Source: Methanomicrobia archaeon DTU008 (GTDB lineage Archaea; Thermoplasmatota; Thermoplasmata; Methanomassiliicoccales; Methanomassiliicoccaceae). From it: 64,000 nt of DNA. The DNA is taken from positions 6,185-70,184 of the forward strand of contig LFRW01000042.1 of NCBI GenBank assembly GCA_001512965.1, in the 5' to 3' direction. Of the stretch, positions 29,664 through 38,001 are shown piece after piece. Both the position numbers and the translations under genes were made by a program. Below the pieces are notes generated by a model. It saw only the letters and a program-made list of their open reading frames with translations, was not told where the DNA came from and ran no database searches. Position 1 is the first letter of the stretch, and each line of letters begins with the position of its first letter.

Positions 29664-30521
29664 ATGAGCGATATTGCTGGCAAGACCGTGCTGATCACGG
29701 GCTCCACCGATGGCATAGGCAAGCGGACCGCCCATGACCTGGCCGCCATGGGTGCGACGGTGCTGATGCATGGGCGGAACGCCGAGAAGGGAGCCGTCGC
29801 GATGGAGGAGATCGCGGAGTCCACGGGCAACGACAGGCTGCGATACTACAACGCGGACCTCTCCTCGCTGGACGACGTTCGCTGGCTGGCCTCCCGGCTG
29901 GAGGGCGACGACATTGACGTGTTGATCAACAACGCTGGCATCGGTACGGGGCCCCAGGGGGCGGGAAGGGAGTTGAGCCATGACGGTCACGAGCTGAGGT
30001 TGGCCGTGAACTATCTGGCGCCGTTCCTCCTCTCCCACCTCCTGCTGCCCAACCTGCGCCGCGCAGAGCCTTCGCGGATAGTCAACGTGGCATCGCTGGG
30101 GCAAAGCAGGGTGGACCTCGATGACCTGATGATGGAGAGGGGCTACGACCCGTGGGACGCCTATGGACGGAGCAAGCTGGCCCTTGTGATGTTCACCATC
30201 GAGCTGGCGGAGAGGCTCGGCGACACCTCCATAACCGTCAACGCGGTCCATCCAGGCACCCTCCTCGATACCGAGATGGTGAGGGAATCGGGAACGCGGC
30301 CACGCGGCGATGTGCAAGAGGGGGCCGATTCATTGAGGTTCCTGGCGACCTCCCCGTCCCTGGATGGCCTGACCGGCCGCTTCTTCGACAGGCGGCGAGA
30401 GACCAGGGCGGATGGGCAGGCCTACGACGCCACGGCCCGCAGGGCGCTGTACCGGAAGAGCGTGCAGCTTACTGGATTGGCGCCGGAGCATGTGCTCCCC
30501 GAGCAGGCGGCCGCCCGTTAG
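29664..30521 (+). CDS. Short-chain dehydrogenase/reductase
   Basis: KTVLITGSTDGIGKRTAHDLAAMGATV; LINNAGIG; YGRSKLALVMF. Confidence 0.9.
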   Translation: MSDIAGKTVLITGSTDGIGKRTAHDLAAMGATVLMHGRNAEKGAVAMEEIAESTGNDRLRYYNADLSSLDDVRWLASRLEGDDIDVLINNAGIGTGPQGAGRELSHDGHELRLAVNYLAPFLLSHLLLPNLRRAEPSRIVNVASLGQSRVDLDDLMMERGYDPWDAYGRSKLALVMFTIELAERLGDTSITVNAVHPGTLLDTEMVRESGTRPRGDVQEGADSLRFLATSPSLDGLTGRFFDRRRETRADGQAYDATARRALYRKSVQLTGLAPEHVLPEQAAAR

Positions 30522-30576
30522 GGGCCGGCGAGGCCGGGCATCAACCATCAAATATCATGCGGGCGATGTTGATGGC

Positions 30577-30774
30577 ATGCAAGAAGGGAAGGGATATATC
30601 AACGAGGTCGCAGAAAGGGCCGGAGTGGCCGTAGGAATGGTCCTAAGGATAGGACTGGAACTTGTATCAGGCTTCGGAGATGGTCTCAGGCAAGGCATGA
30701 AGGGTTGCGAAGAGGGAGAGGCCCCTAAGGAAGCGTCCGAGGAGACCCCTCGAGAGGAAGAGAGTTCAGGATGA
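30577..30774 (+). CDS. Small hypothetical protein
   Basis: MQEGKGYINEVAERAGVAVGMVLRIGLELVSGFGDGLRQGMKG... amphipathic with acidic tail; coding by composition only. Confidence 0.35.
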   Translation: MQEGKGYINEVAERAGVAVGMVLRIGLELVSGFGDGLRQGMKGCEEGEAPKEASEETPREEESSG

Positions 30775-30788
30775 AGCGTGGCCGGTGA

Positions 30789-31271
30789 TCAAGCCCCTGG
30801 TTCCGCATCGAAAAGGATCTTGCCCTCCTCGAACAGCTCCAGGCTGTTCAGCTCCCCGATGAGCACTCCGTTCTCATCCACGACCGGTAGGTCATTGAGG
30901 TGCTCGTTGACCATGATGTCCAGGGCGGTGGTGAGCTTCGTATCCTTGCAGACCGTGCTGCCCTTCACCATGATATGGCCTGCCTCCTCCTTGAGGGCAT
31001 CGAGCAGGAATCTCATGAACGATATGCCACCATCCTTTCTCACGCCCACACGGTAGCCGATAAGGCGCAGGATCGTCTCGGTGTTCACCGTCCCGATGTA
31101 CCGGCCTTGTTCATCCACGACATAGACCTTGCGTGACAGGGGATTTGCGATCATCTTCTCGATGACCTCCCTGATCGATGCCTTCGGTCCCACCGTGGCC
31201 GCGGTCTGCACCAGCTTGGCGGCGACATCGCCCACCAGCAGCTCGCTGAACTTCTTCTCCGTGTAGGGCAT
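30789..31271 (-). CDS. CBS-domain pair protein
   Basis: SIREVIEKMIANPLSRKVYVVDEQGRYIGTVNTETIL...ALDIMVNEHLNDLPVVDENGVLIGELNSLELF. Confidence 0.85.
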   Translation of the reverse strand: MPYTEKKFSELLVGDVAAKLVQTAATVGPKASIREVIEKMIANPLSRKVYVVDEQGRYIGTVNTETILRLIGYRVGVRKDGGISFMRFLLDALKEEAGHIMVKGSTVCKDTKLTTALDIMVNEHLNDLPVVDENGVLIGELNSLELFEEGKILFDAEPGA

Positions 31272-31310
31272 ATGAGACTGGAGTATCCCCTTGATTCATT
31301 ATTTTTGCTG

Positions 31311-32273
31311 TCATGATGAGAGAAGCACCAGAGGCAGGTATGCGACATACAGCAGCACGAACATAATGCCTATCGAGCGTCTCAAGCATCTCTTCCTGTA
31401 TGCCACCCCCAGCAGGAGCGCCCCTATGAGCACCTGAGCCAGAGCCCCGTAGACGAATTGCCCCTCTGAGATCGCCAGGGGGACGATGATGGAGTTGGAG
31501 CCCAGGACCAGGGTGGTATTGGTGAATATGGTGCCTATTATGTTGCCCAGTGCAAGGTCGGAATTCCCTCTCAACGAGGCGAGGAGGCTGGATGCCAACT
31601 CTGGAGTGGTGGTGCCGAAGGTGATAACCGTAAGACCGATGATGAACTCGCTCACCCCCAATATCATGGCGATCTCCGTGGCCGAGTCGACGGCCAGCTC
31701 GGTGCCCAGCACCAGCGTCAGGATCCCGATGACCACGTAGAGGGTGCTGACGAAGATGGGCTTCACCTTCGGACGTGCGGACTCGAACTCCTCCACCACC
31801 TCTCGACTGGGTCGGCAGCACATCAGGGAGCGAAGCGTCAATGCCAATAGGATGATGAAGATGAGGATGAGGAGAGCACCCTCGAGCCTGGAGATGGTGC
31901 CGTCAACGGCCATGACGGCCGTGGCTGCCAGGGCCGCTAACATGAATATCGCTTCCCGCCGGATCTCCTCGAACTTCACCAATAGCGGGTATACGATCGC
32001 GCAGGCTCCCAGAATGTAAGTCGCGTTCGCTATGTTAGCGCCGAAGACGTTGCCAGCCGATATCGAGCTCACTCCTTCCAACCCCGAGACTATGGCCAGC
32101 ATCAGTTCGGGGGCCGAGGTGCCGATCCCCACTATCGTCAGTCCGATCACCATTGGACTTACCCCGAAATGAGCGGCCAGTTCGGACGCTCCTTCCACCA
32201 GCCAACGCGCTCCCAGGTAGATGAGCAATATAGCGAAAAGGAGAATTGTCAGGGGGACGAGCATATCTATCAC
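31311..32273 (-). CDS. Calcium/sodium antiporter (CaCA family)
   Basis: GLTIVGIGTSAPELMLAIVSGLEG...GLTVITFGTTTPELASSLLASLRGNSDLALGNIIGTIFTNTTLVLG. Confidence 0.9.
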   Translation of the reverse strand: MIDMLVPLTILLFAILLIYLGARWLVEGASELAAHFGVSPMVIGLTIVGIGTSAPELMLAIVSGLEGVSSISAGNVFGANIANATYILGACAIVYPLLVKFEEIRREAIFMLAALAATAVMAVDGTISRLEGALLILIFIILLALTLRSLMCCRPSREVVEEFESARPKVKPIFVSTLYVVIGILTLVLGTELAVDSATEIAMILGVSEFIIGLTVITFGTTTPELASSLLASLRGNSDLALGNIIGTIFTNTTLVLGSNSIIVPLAISEGQFVYGALAQVLIGALLLGVAYRKRCLRRSIGIMFVLLYVAYLPLVLLSS

Positions 32274-32334
32274 AATGTGAGGCGAGTAGATATTTCAAAC
32301 TGGTGGGGGGTAGCGAGTCTGAGGGATTCAGAAT

Positions 32335-32377
32335 TCTTCACGGCCAGCTTCGCCGTTATCAACGTCAATGGCGATTA
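32335..32377 (+). repeat. Left copy of imperfect terminal inverted repeat (43 nt)
   Basis: TCTTCACGGCCAGCTTCGCCGTTATCAACGTCAATGGCGATTA matches the reverse complement of 39430-39472 at about 30/43 positions. Confidence 0.5.
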
Positions 32378-33453
32378 GGACGACGGAGTAGATAGTCCAG
32401 ACTAACCCCTTTGCTAACAATCGTCCACACTGTTGGTTCAAGAAGTGGTCCAATCTACGCACTCATCGCAAGGCAAGCCGGGGTTGGAAAGATTACATCA
32501 CTCGCGCTGAGACAGTGTTGCCAGCGAAGGTTAAGCCGGAGCAGGCGGCGGCGTGGTGGATCGATCCAGGCTCATGCGACATCGAGGACATCGACGTTCC
32601 CGGCAAGCCGAAACGAAACACCAACGGCCTCGGGACAAATGCCCAGCGCGCAGCGCTGGCCAAGATCCCCGTTACAGCCACTGTGGGCGAGGAAGCGAAG
32701 GTACGACGGAACCTCATAAAGGCGTTCACGAACGAGGAGCTCATCACGCTAGGGCGGGCCGGGACCAAGATACATGTTTACCCACGAACGCACAAGGCGG
32801 CTGGGACATATGAAGCCGCACAGAACCGGATCGCCGTCGATCACGATAACGCGTTCGCACAGACGACGGTCACACATGAGGTCGTGCACGCGTTGAGAGA
32901 TAAGGACATGTCCCGCCGGGGGATCCTCGCGAAGTCCAACATCCCAGGGATCGAGGAATCCCTCACCGTCGCAGAACAGCAAGCCCGGACGGACACGCCT
33001 GGACTGTCGGGATGTTACTGGAACTGCCTGGTGTTCGACCAAAAGAGCAAACGATGGAGGAGGCCTACCGACAGAGAGGCCATGAAGATGGCTGAAGAGG
33101 ATCACAAGCTCTTCACCGGCGGCAAGGGGAAGGGACTGACCGGGGAAGCGGCGCTGCGCTCGGTCGAGCGCAACTGGTCGAAGTCGCACATCGCCCGGCT
33201 GTCGTACAAGTCCAATGGCAAGATGGCCATCAACCAGGCGTCGGAGGTCTACATGGGCATCGAGCCGTTGAGCAAGGCGCAGCCTCGGACATCCAGGAAG
33301 AAGGCCGCAGGGGCCGCTTCCGTGCCCGTTAGCAGGCCGACGGCGGTGGCGGCAGAGAAGAGGACTCCTAGACGTGCTAAAGGCCGCGGAATGCCGTCCA
33401 AACCAGCTAGAGGTGGTAAGAAGGAGTGGTCGATACGGCAGCGGAAGCGATGA
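32368..33453 (+). CDS. Putative zincin-like (HEVVH) protein with basic C-terminal tail; in-frame TAG at 32389-32391
   Basis: VTHEVVHALRDKD...EESLTVAEQQAR; the ORF track starts at GTG 32515, but the frame is open upstream to a TAG, and an ATG lies 7 codons before the TAG. Confidence 0.5.
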
Positions 33454-33470
33454 GGACTATGTGATCGATT

Positions 33471-33752
33471 TCAGATGTCAAACCATCCGAAGTCATTGCA
33501 GATGATATACTCGTAACGTTCTATGTGGTGGGTCCCGGACATTCTTATCCGTCGATACTCTAGACCATATATATCGCAGAACTGGGCGATCTCCTCTGAC
33601 CTATCATAGGTCACCATGAACGGGCCCTTGATGCGGCTCACCGGCTCGAACAGGCGCTCATGGTCCACCACGTTGTTAGTGTAAAGCCGTCTGCCAGCCG
33701 ACTTCTTCGATGTCTTGTTGAGAATACCGCGATGATGGTGGTGTTGGTCATT
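33471..33752 (-). pseudogene. Remnant of D12-class DNA adenine methyltransferase (C-terminal fragment)
   Basis: RGILNKTSKKSAGRRLYTNNVVDHERLFEPVSRIKGPFMVTYDRSEEIAQFCDIYGLEYRRIRMSGTHHIERYEYIICND resembles the C-terminal third of Dam-like enzymes; N-terminal FxGxG and DPPY region absent. Confidence 0.55.
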
Positions 33753-34075
33753 TCACCACCTCCAAAGTCCAAATACGACCAGAGGCATCATCACGGTCCG
33801 GCTTGGCACTTCAACCGCTCCATGGCTGCGAACATTAGGCATGGACGAGAATGCACGCTTACGAAGCCTGTCAAATACCGATCATTTCGAACGCTACGGT
33901 CACTATTGGGTCGAAAATCACCATCCGATGGAATGGCGATGAAGAGAGGCTCGAGCATCTTATATCCAAGGACCATCATGCCTTGGTGCCTTGGGAGCGA
34001 GCTCAAGGATTGCCAATGATCCAGAAAGAAGGCGACGTGCTCCATCAAGGATGATCGACCTGGTGGCCGAACCGA

Positions 34076-35290
34076 ATGATTAGCAGGACTTCAACAATTG
34101 CCAGATTCACCGACTCACCATAGCTCTACCTCTTCAACCGCTCGAACGAGGCTGTCAGAAGGGTAAAAACAGCGTGCGGCTGGAGAGAGGACGCCATCGC
34201 AGTCTCCGATGCCAGCAAAATCCTGGACGCCCAATCTGCGTTCGAATACGAGTACCTCCGGCTGAGAACGAGGCCGGAGCTGGACGGCGCCCAGGGGGCC
34301 GTCAGGATCGCCGATCTCTTTTGTGGATGCGGCGGCCTGGCCCTGGGATTCGAGCAGGCCGGTTTTAGGTCCGTCTATGCGGCCGACCTCAACAAAACGG
34401 CCTGCAAGACCTATGAGACCAACTTCCATCATCCTGTGTTCTGCGGCGACATTGCCGACCTGGAACGGCTGCCAGAAAGACCGGAACTTATCGTGGGAGG
34501 GCCGCCTTGTCAAGGCTTCTCACCGCTGGGTAAGATGTCGGCATCCGAGGTCATGCAGCAGAATCATATCAGCATGAACAAGCTGTGGCAGCATTACTTC
34601 CGACTGGTGGAGGATTCGATGCCCAGAGCGTTCATTGTCGAGAACGTTCCGCAACTCCTTACTTCCAAGGAATATCCTCTCATTGTCAAGAAAGCCGAAG
34701 AACTGGGCTACAATGTAGTGTCGGGCGTCCTTAAGGCGGAAATGTATGGTGTCCCACAGAAGAGGACCAGGGGATTCATAATAGGGGCCCTGGATTTCTA
34801 TCCGGCCTTGCCGGGCCCCACCAAGGAACGAAAGACCGTCAGGGACGCTATTGGCGATCTTCCCCCTAAGCCGACGGGCGAGAACCTGCATATCGGCAGG
34901 AATCCGACCCCCAAATCTCTGGAACGCTACCGTTGCATTCCTCCCGGCGGCAATCGGTTCGATCTGGTCAGGAAACGCCCCGACATATGCCCGGAATGTT
35001 GGCTCAAGAAGAAAACGGGCAGTACGGACGTGTTCGGCCGCATGGAGTGGGATAAACCGTCCCTCACCATTCGAACGGAGTTCTACAAGCCGGAGAAGGG
35101 TTGTTACCTCCACCCAAGCGAGGATTGCCCCATCACCTATAGAGAGGCCGCCCGGCTCCAAACGTTCCCCGATGACTTTGTGTTCGAGGGCAGTAAGATC
35201 GAGATCGCCCGTATGATCGGAAACTCCGTCCCGCCCAAGCTCGCATACCACGTGGCAAAGGCCGTGTTGAAGGGGCTCAGGAGAGATTAA
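34076..35290 (+). CDS. DNA (cytosine-5-)-methyltransferase; in-frame TAG at 34121-34123
   Basis: IADLFCGCGGLALGFEQAGF (motif I), GGPPCQGFSPLG (motif IV), FIVENVPQLL (motif VI), IGNSVPPKLAYHVAKAV (motif X). The only in-frame ATG upstream of motif I is at 34076, with TAG as codon 16. Confidence 0.85.
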
Positions 35291-35967
35291 CGGAACGTCC
35301 ACGAACCTGTTTCCACCTTCACCGGAAGGGTGTGCCTCTTGATGAGCTTGGAAATGACCTCTTGGACCGTGATGCCCTGTTGTGCGGCCTCGCTCTTAGC
35401 TCTCGCCAAAGCATCATCGTCCAGTTCTATCACCACAATATTCGCAGACTTCTCAGGATATGCGAACAGGCAGCCGTCGCATCCCTCCTGAACGCACGTT
35501 CCACAGGCTTGCTTTTTGAGGTTGTTGCAGTTACGGCATAGAAGTTGGCCGTTCGATGCAACGGTATCGCCTAGCTTATCGAACGGGATCCTGTGGTCCC
35601 ACATGAGGGTTTGTTCCACATCCTCCATGCTGCTGCCGTTCGCCCTCAATTTGCATATGGCACATTTGGGACCGCCTCGACGCAGTATCACGCTCTTATC
35701 GGCTTTTGAGAAATACGGCCTTCGCCTGGTGGCGAATAACGGCATGTGGCCGGTGAGCTGATAATAGGTTGTACCCCGGTCAATGAAAACGTTGATAGGG
35801 TAACCGAACTCATTTCTCAGCTCCCTGGTCCGCCGGGCCCATTCGGGTTGGCCGACATGGTCCCTGAGTTCATCTGATGGAACAGGCTCCCCCGACCAGA
35901 GCAGCTTGAGAATCTTAGCGTAAACCCCTCCAACATTGGTAGGATGGTCAGACAGATCGGACGCCAT
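35287..35967 (-). CDS. HNH endonuclease, probable type II restriction enzyme partner of the C5 methyltransferase
   Basis: CAICKLRANGSSMEDVEQTLMWDHRIPFDKLGDTVASNGQLLCRNCNNLKKQACGTC; tail-to-tail with the methyltransferase sharing TTAA. Confidence 0.8.
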   Translation of the reverse strand: MASDLSDHPTNVGGVYAKILKLLWSGEPVPSDELRDHVGQPEWARRTRELRNEFGYPINVFIDRGTTYYQLTGHMPLFATRRRPYFSKADKSVILRRGGPKCAICKLRANGSSMEDVEQTLMWDHRIPFDKLGDTVASNGQLLCRNCNNLKKQACGTCVQEGCDGCLFAYPEKSANIVVIELDDDALARAKSEAAQQGITVQEVISKLIKRHTLPVKVETGSWTFR

Positions 35968-36007
35968 GGGCCCATAGATATATAATTCAACAAAAGATAA
36001 TTTGGGA

Positions 36008-36034
36008 CCTATTAGTCCTATAGGTCCTATAGGT
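36008..36034. repeat. Three tandem 9-mers (CCTATTAGT CCTATAGGT CCTATAGGT) upstream of the HNH gene
   Basis: Direct repeat read from sequence; each exact unit plus the preceding T or A is near-palindromic. Confidence 0.75.
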
Positions 36035-36241
36035 ATTTTCCACGGCGCTGAAACCGACTAAGGACCATTTCTCCTTGATATCGACAGACATCTCGACCAC
36101 AGTTGGCGCCCTCGGCGCAGGCCCGAAAATATGCGCAATCAGCGCCATTCTTCCGTTCCGTGGTAATAAGGCCATTGATTTGAAAAACCGAATTGTAATA
36201 AGAACCGCTTCTAGGTCTGCCGATGACACTGAGAACAAACT

Positions 36242-36386
36242 GGCTTTTGTATAAGCCGATTAGTTTCCGGTAATGTATGAGGAATAAGGGCGGCGCGGCG
36301 AGATCTTGCCCGGAACCCGCATGGAAGCTTCGCGCCGCCCAATGGTTCATGTCCGGAGTTAGTAGAAAAGAGCACTCACTAACTGT
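36242..36386. ncRNA. Candidate structured RNA or palindromic element
   Basis: Perfect 10-bp inverted repeat GGGCGGCGCG (36288-36297)/CGCGCCGCCC (36331-36340), plus AGTTAGT/ACTAACT (36357-36363/36378-36384) and CCGG/CCGG, inside an AT-rich intergenic region. Confidence 0.35.
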
Positions 36387-36411
36387 AGATTAACTTCCAC
36401 TGATGAAATGC

Positions 36412-37113
36412 TCAGCTCTTGAGGGGACTTCTACCCATACTCACCAATTTGCTATTCATCTCATCGATTGTTTCCCGGCTTTTTTTCGGTAGCACATAGT
36501 AGTAATCAAATAGCTGTTCAAGTACGGTTAATATAAATTCAGCCTCCATAGGTTCAACCTCCACTATGGATCCCGAATTTTCGTCCTTGATCGGATGAGC
36601 GCCAAAATTACCAACCTCCCTTACTGCATCGAGCTGGAGTCGTAAGTCTGATGGAAGTCCCTTTAGGGCTTCTTCGACTTTTCCACTCAATTTAGACTTG
36701 GAATAACCCTTGTCGCTCAACATCCTTTCCAAGCAACGACGCGAAAGTGCGGCGCTAGCATTTTCGCTATATGGAAGCACCATAGCCGATTCGTTGAAAT
36801 CCTTAGCAATATCTTCGGGGACTTCGCAAGGGGCCCGCCTGCTAGATGTGAATGGGAATGCCAGCCTAGTTGTGACTTTGCCATCATCTTCAATGTCTAA
36901 ACTGATGACCGGCCTCTGGCAGCTTGGACATCGGGAAACGTTGATAGTAATATGTTTTCCACTCGTTCCTCCCCAGCCAGTAACCATCATCTTTGTATTG
37001 TATGGACGGAGAAGTTCATCCTCTGGAAAAAGGCAATATCCTTCAGCGTCCTTGAAATGAACGGACTTATTGCAGTGTGGGCAGACCCCATCTGAATCAA
37101 CTATGTAGCTCAT
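36412..37113 (-). CDS. DUF4145-like protein with N-terminal zinc ribbon
   Basis: CPHCNKSVHF...CPSCQRP; C-terminal ASAALSRRCLERMLSDKGYSKSKLSGKVEEALKG...VREVGNFGAHP. Confidence 0.7.
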   Translation of the reverse strand: MSYIVDSDGVCPHCNKSVHFKDAEGYCLFPEDELLRPYNTKMMVTGWGGTSGKHITINVSRCPSCQRPVISLDIEDDGKVTTRLAFPFTSSRRAPCEVPEDIAKDFNESAMVLPYSENASAALSRRCLERMLSDKGYSKSKLSGKVEEALKGLPSDLRLQLDAVREVGNFGAHPIKDENSGSIVEVEPMEAEFILTVLEQLFDYYYVLPKKSRETIDEMNSKLVSMGRSPLKS

Positions 37114-37304
37114 AATGATTTATGAATAATTAGTTCTGTATATAATTATTAGCTAATCACCTAAGGCATTTTTCATTCACTTTCGGTTGCCTTCACCCGT
37201 TTTTTTGAACTGGCCAGTTCCGACTATTCTACCAGCATATTAGAGTGATTTTCGGCCACCTCCCCCCGGACCGGTTATAACGTTGCATTACTACCCACGC
37301 CATC

Positions 37305-37532
37305 ATGGAGTATGGCATCCGTCTAGAGAAGACCATCAGAACGGCACGTGATCGCCTGGAGCAGTGGGTCGGCTCAGGGAATCGAGAGACCTGCCTCGGG
37401 GTATACCTGCTCGATTAGATCCTTGACAGTGTAGAAACGGCCACGGCGGCCGAGGTGTCCATGCTGCTTAGCATACCTCCTGAGCCGCCTAAGCGGGATT
37501 GGTGCAGGGGATGTAGGGGGTGCTCGAAGTGA
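37305..37532 (+). CDS. Small ORF with in-frame TAG (37416-37418) and C-terminal CRGCRGC
   Basis: MEYGIRLEKTIRTARDRLEQWVGSGNRETCLGVYLLD[TAG]ILDSVETATAAEVSMLLSIPPEPPKRDWCRGCRGCSK, TGA stop; TTATAA box about 27 nt upstream of ATG. Confidence 0.4.
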
Positions 37533-37589
37533 GCGTGGATGAGGCCATGACCGAACTCCGGCGGGAGATCCGGGAACTGCGTGAGGATC

Positions 37590-37871
37590 TTATTCTCCTC
37601 CTCCATTCAGAATCTCCTCGATCTCCGCCAGCTTCTCCGCGACCGCCCTTCCCTTCGGGGTGAGCTCTAGGAATTTTCGCCTGGGGAACTCAGTCTCCCT
37701 TTCTTCCATGATTAAATCCTCGGCAACCAGAGACCTAACCCGGCTTATCGTGGTGCCCGCTCCCTTTGCAAGCCTGCTTGATAGCTCTGTAGTAAATATT
37801 CGCCCCTCCTTGAGTAGGACAAGCATAATGCCAATCGCTTGTGTATCCTCGAAGAGTTGCGCCCTATACAT
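37590..37871 (-). CDS. Winged-helix/MarR-like transcription regulator
   Basis: LFEDTQAIGIMLVLLKEGRIFTTELSSRLAKGAGTTISRVRSLVAEDLIMEERETEFPRRKFLELTPKGRAVAEKL. Confidence 0.7.
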   Translation of the reverse strand: MYRAQLFEDTQAIGIMLVLLKEGRIFTTELSSRLAKGAGTTISRVRSLVAEDLIMEERETEFPRRKFLELTPKGRAVAEKLAEIEEILNGGGE

Positions 37872-37929
37872 TGCAGAAACCCGAATCCGTTATTAATATA
37901 GGGCTAAATTGTACTATCTTTCCTAGTAC

Positions 37930-37945
37930 GCATTGCAGAATGCGG
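37930..37945 (+). promoter_or_regulatory. Operator-like site GCATTGCAGAATGCGG
   Basis: Arms GCATT/AATGC; matches the reverse complement of 37986-38001 at 13/16. Confidence 0.45.
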
Positions 37946-37985
37946 ATACCTTTATGATATACTACACCTATCCCCCCTCTGCACT

Positions 37986-38001
37986 CCGCAATATGGAATG
38001 C
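37986..38001 (-). promoter_or_regulatory. Second operator-like site in inverted orientation (GCATTCCATATTGCGG on minus strand)
   Basis: 13/16 identity to the site at 37930-37945; lies between the divergent HTH and integrase-side genes. Confidence 0.45.

Noticed and set aside
32298-32317. ACTGGTGGGGGGTAGCG near the left end, reminiscent of the tRNA-Arg 5' region ACTCGTGGGGTAGCC
   Set aside because: Short, needs a 2-nt insertion and is in inverted orientation relative to an expected att direct repeat; not convincing as attL.
32275-32368. Expected direct repeat of the tRNA-Arg 3' end marking the left att site
   Set aside because: No clear copy found by eye; only the inverted repeat is reported.
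33660-34060. Several short overlapping ORFs (119, 85 and 67 aa)
   Set aside because: No recognisable motifs, overlapping on both strands; likely decayed DNA next to the methylase remnant.
36027-36350. 107-aa minus ORF spanning the GC-rich hairpin region
   Set aside because: Spans the structured palindromes and has no family resemblance; better explained as noncoding.
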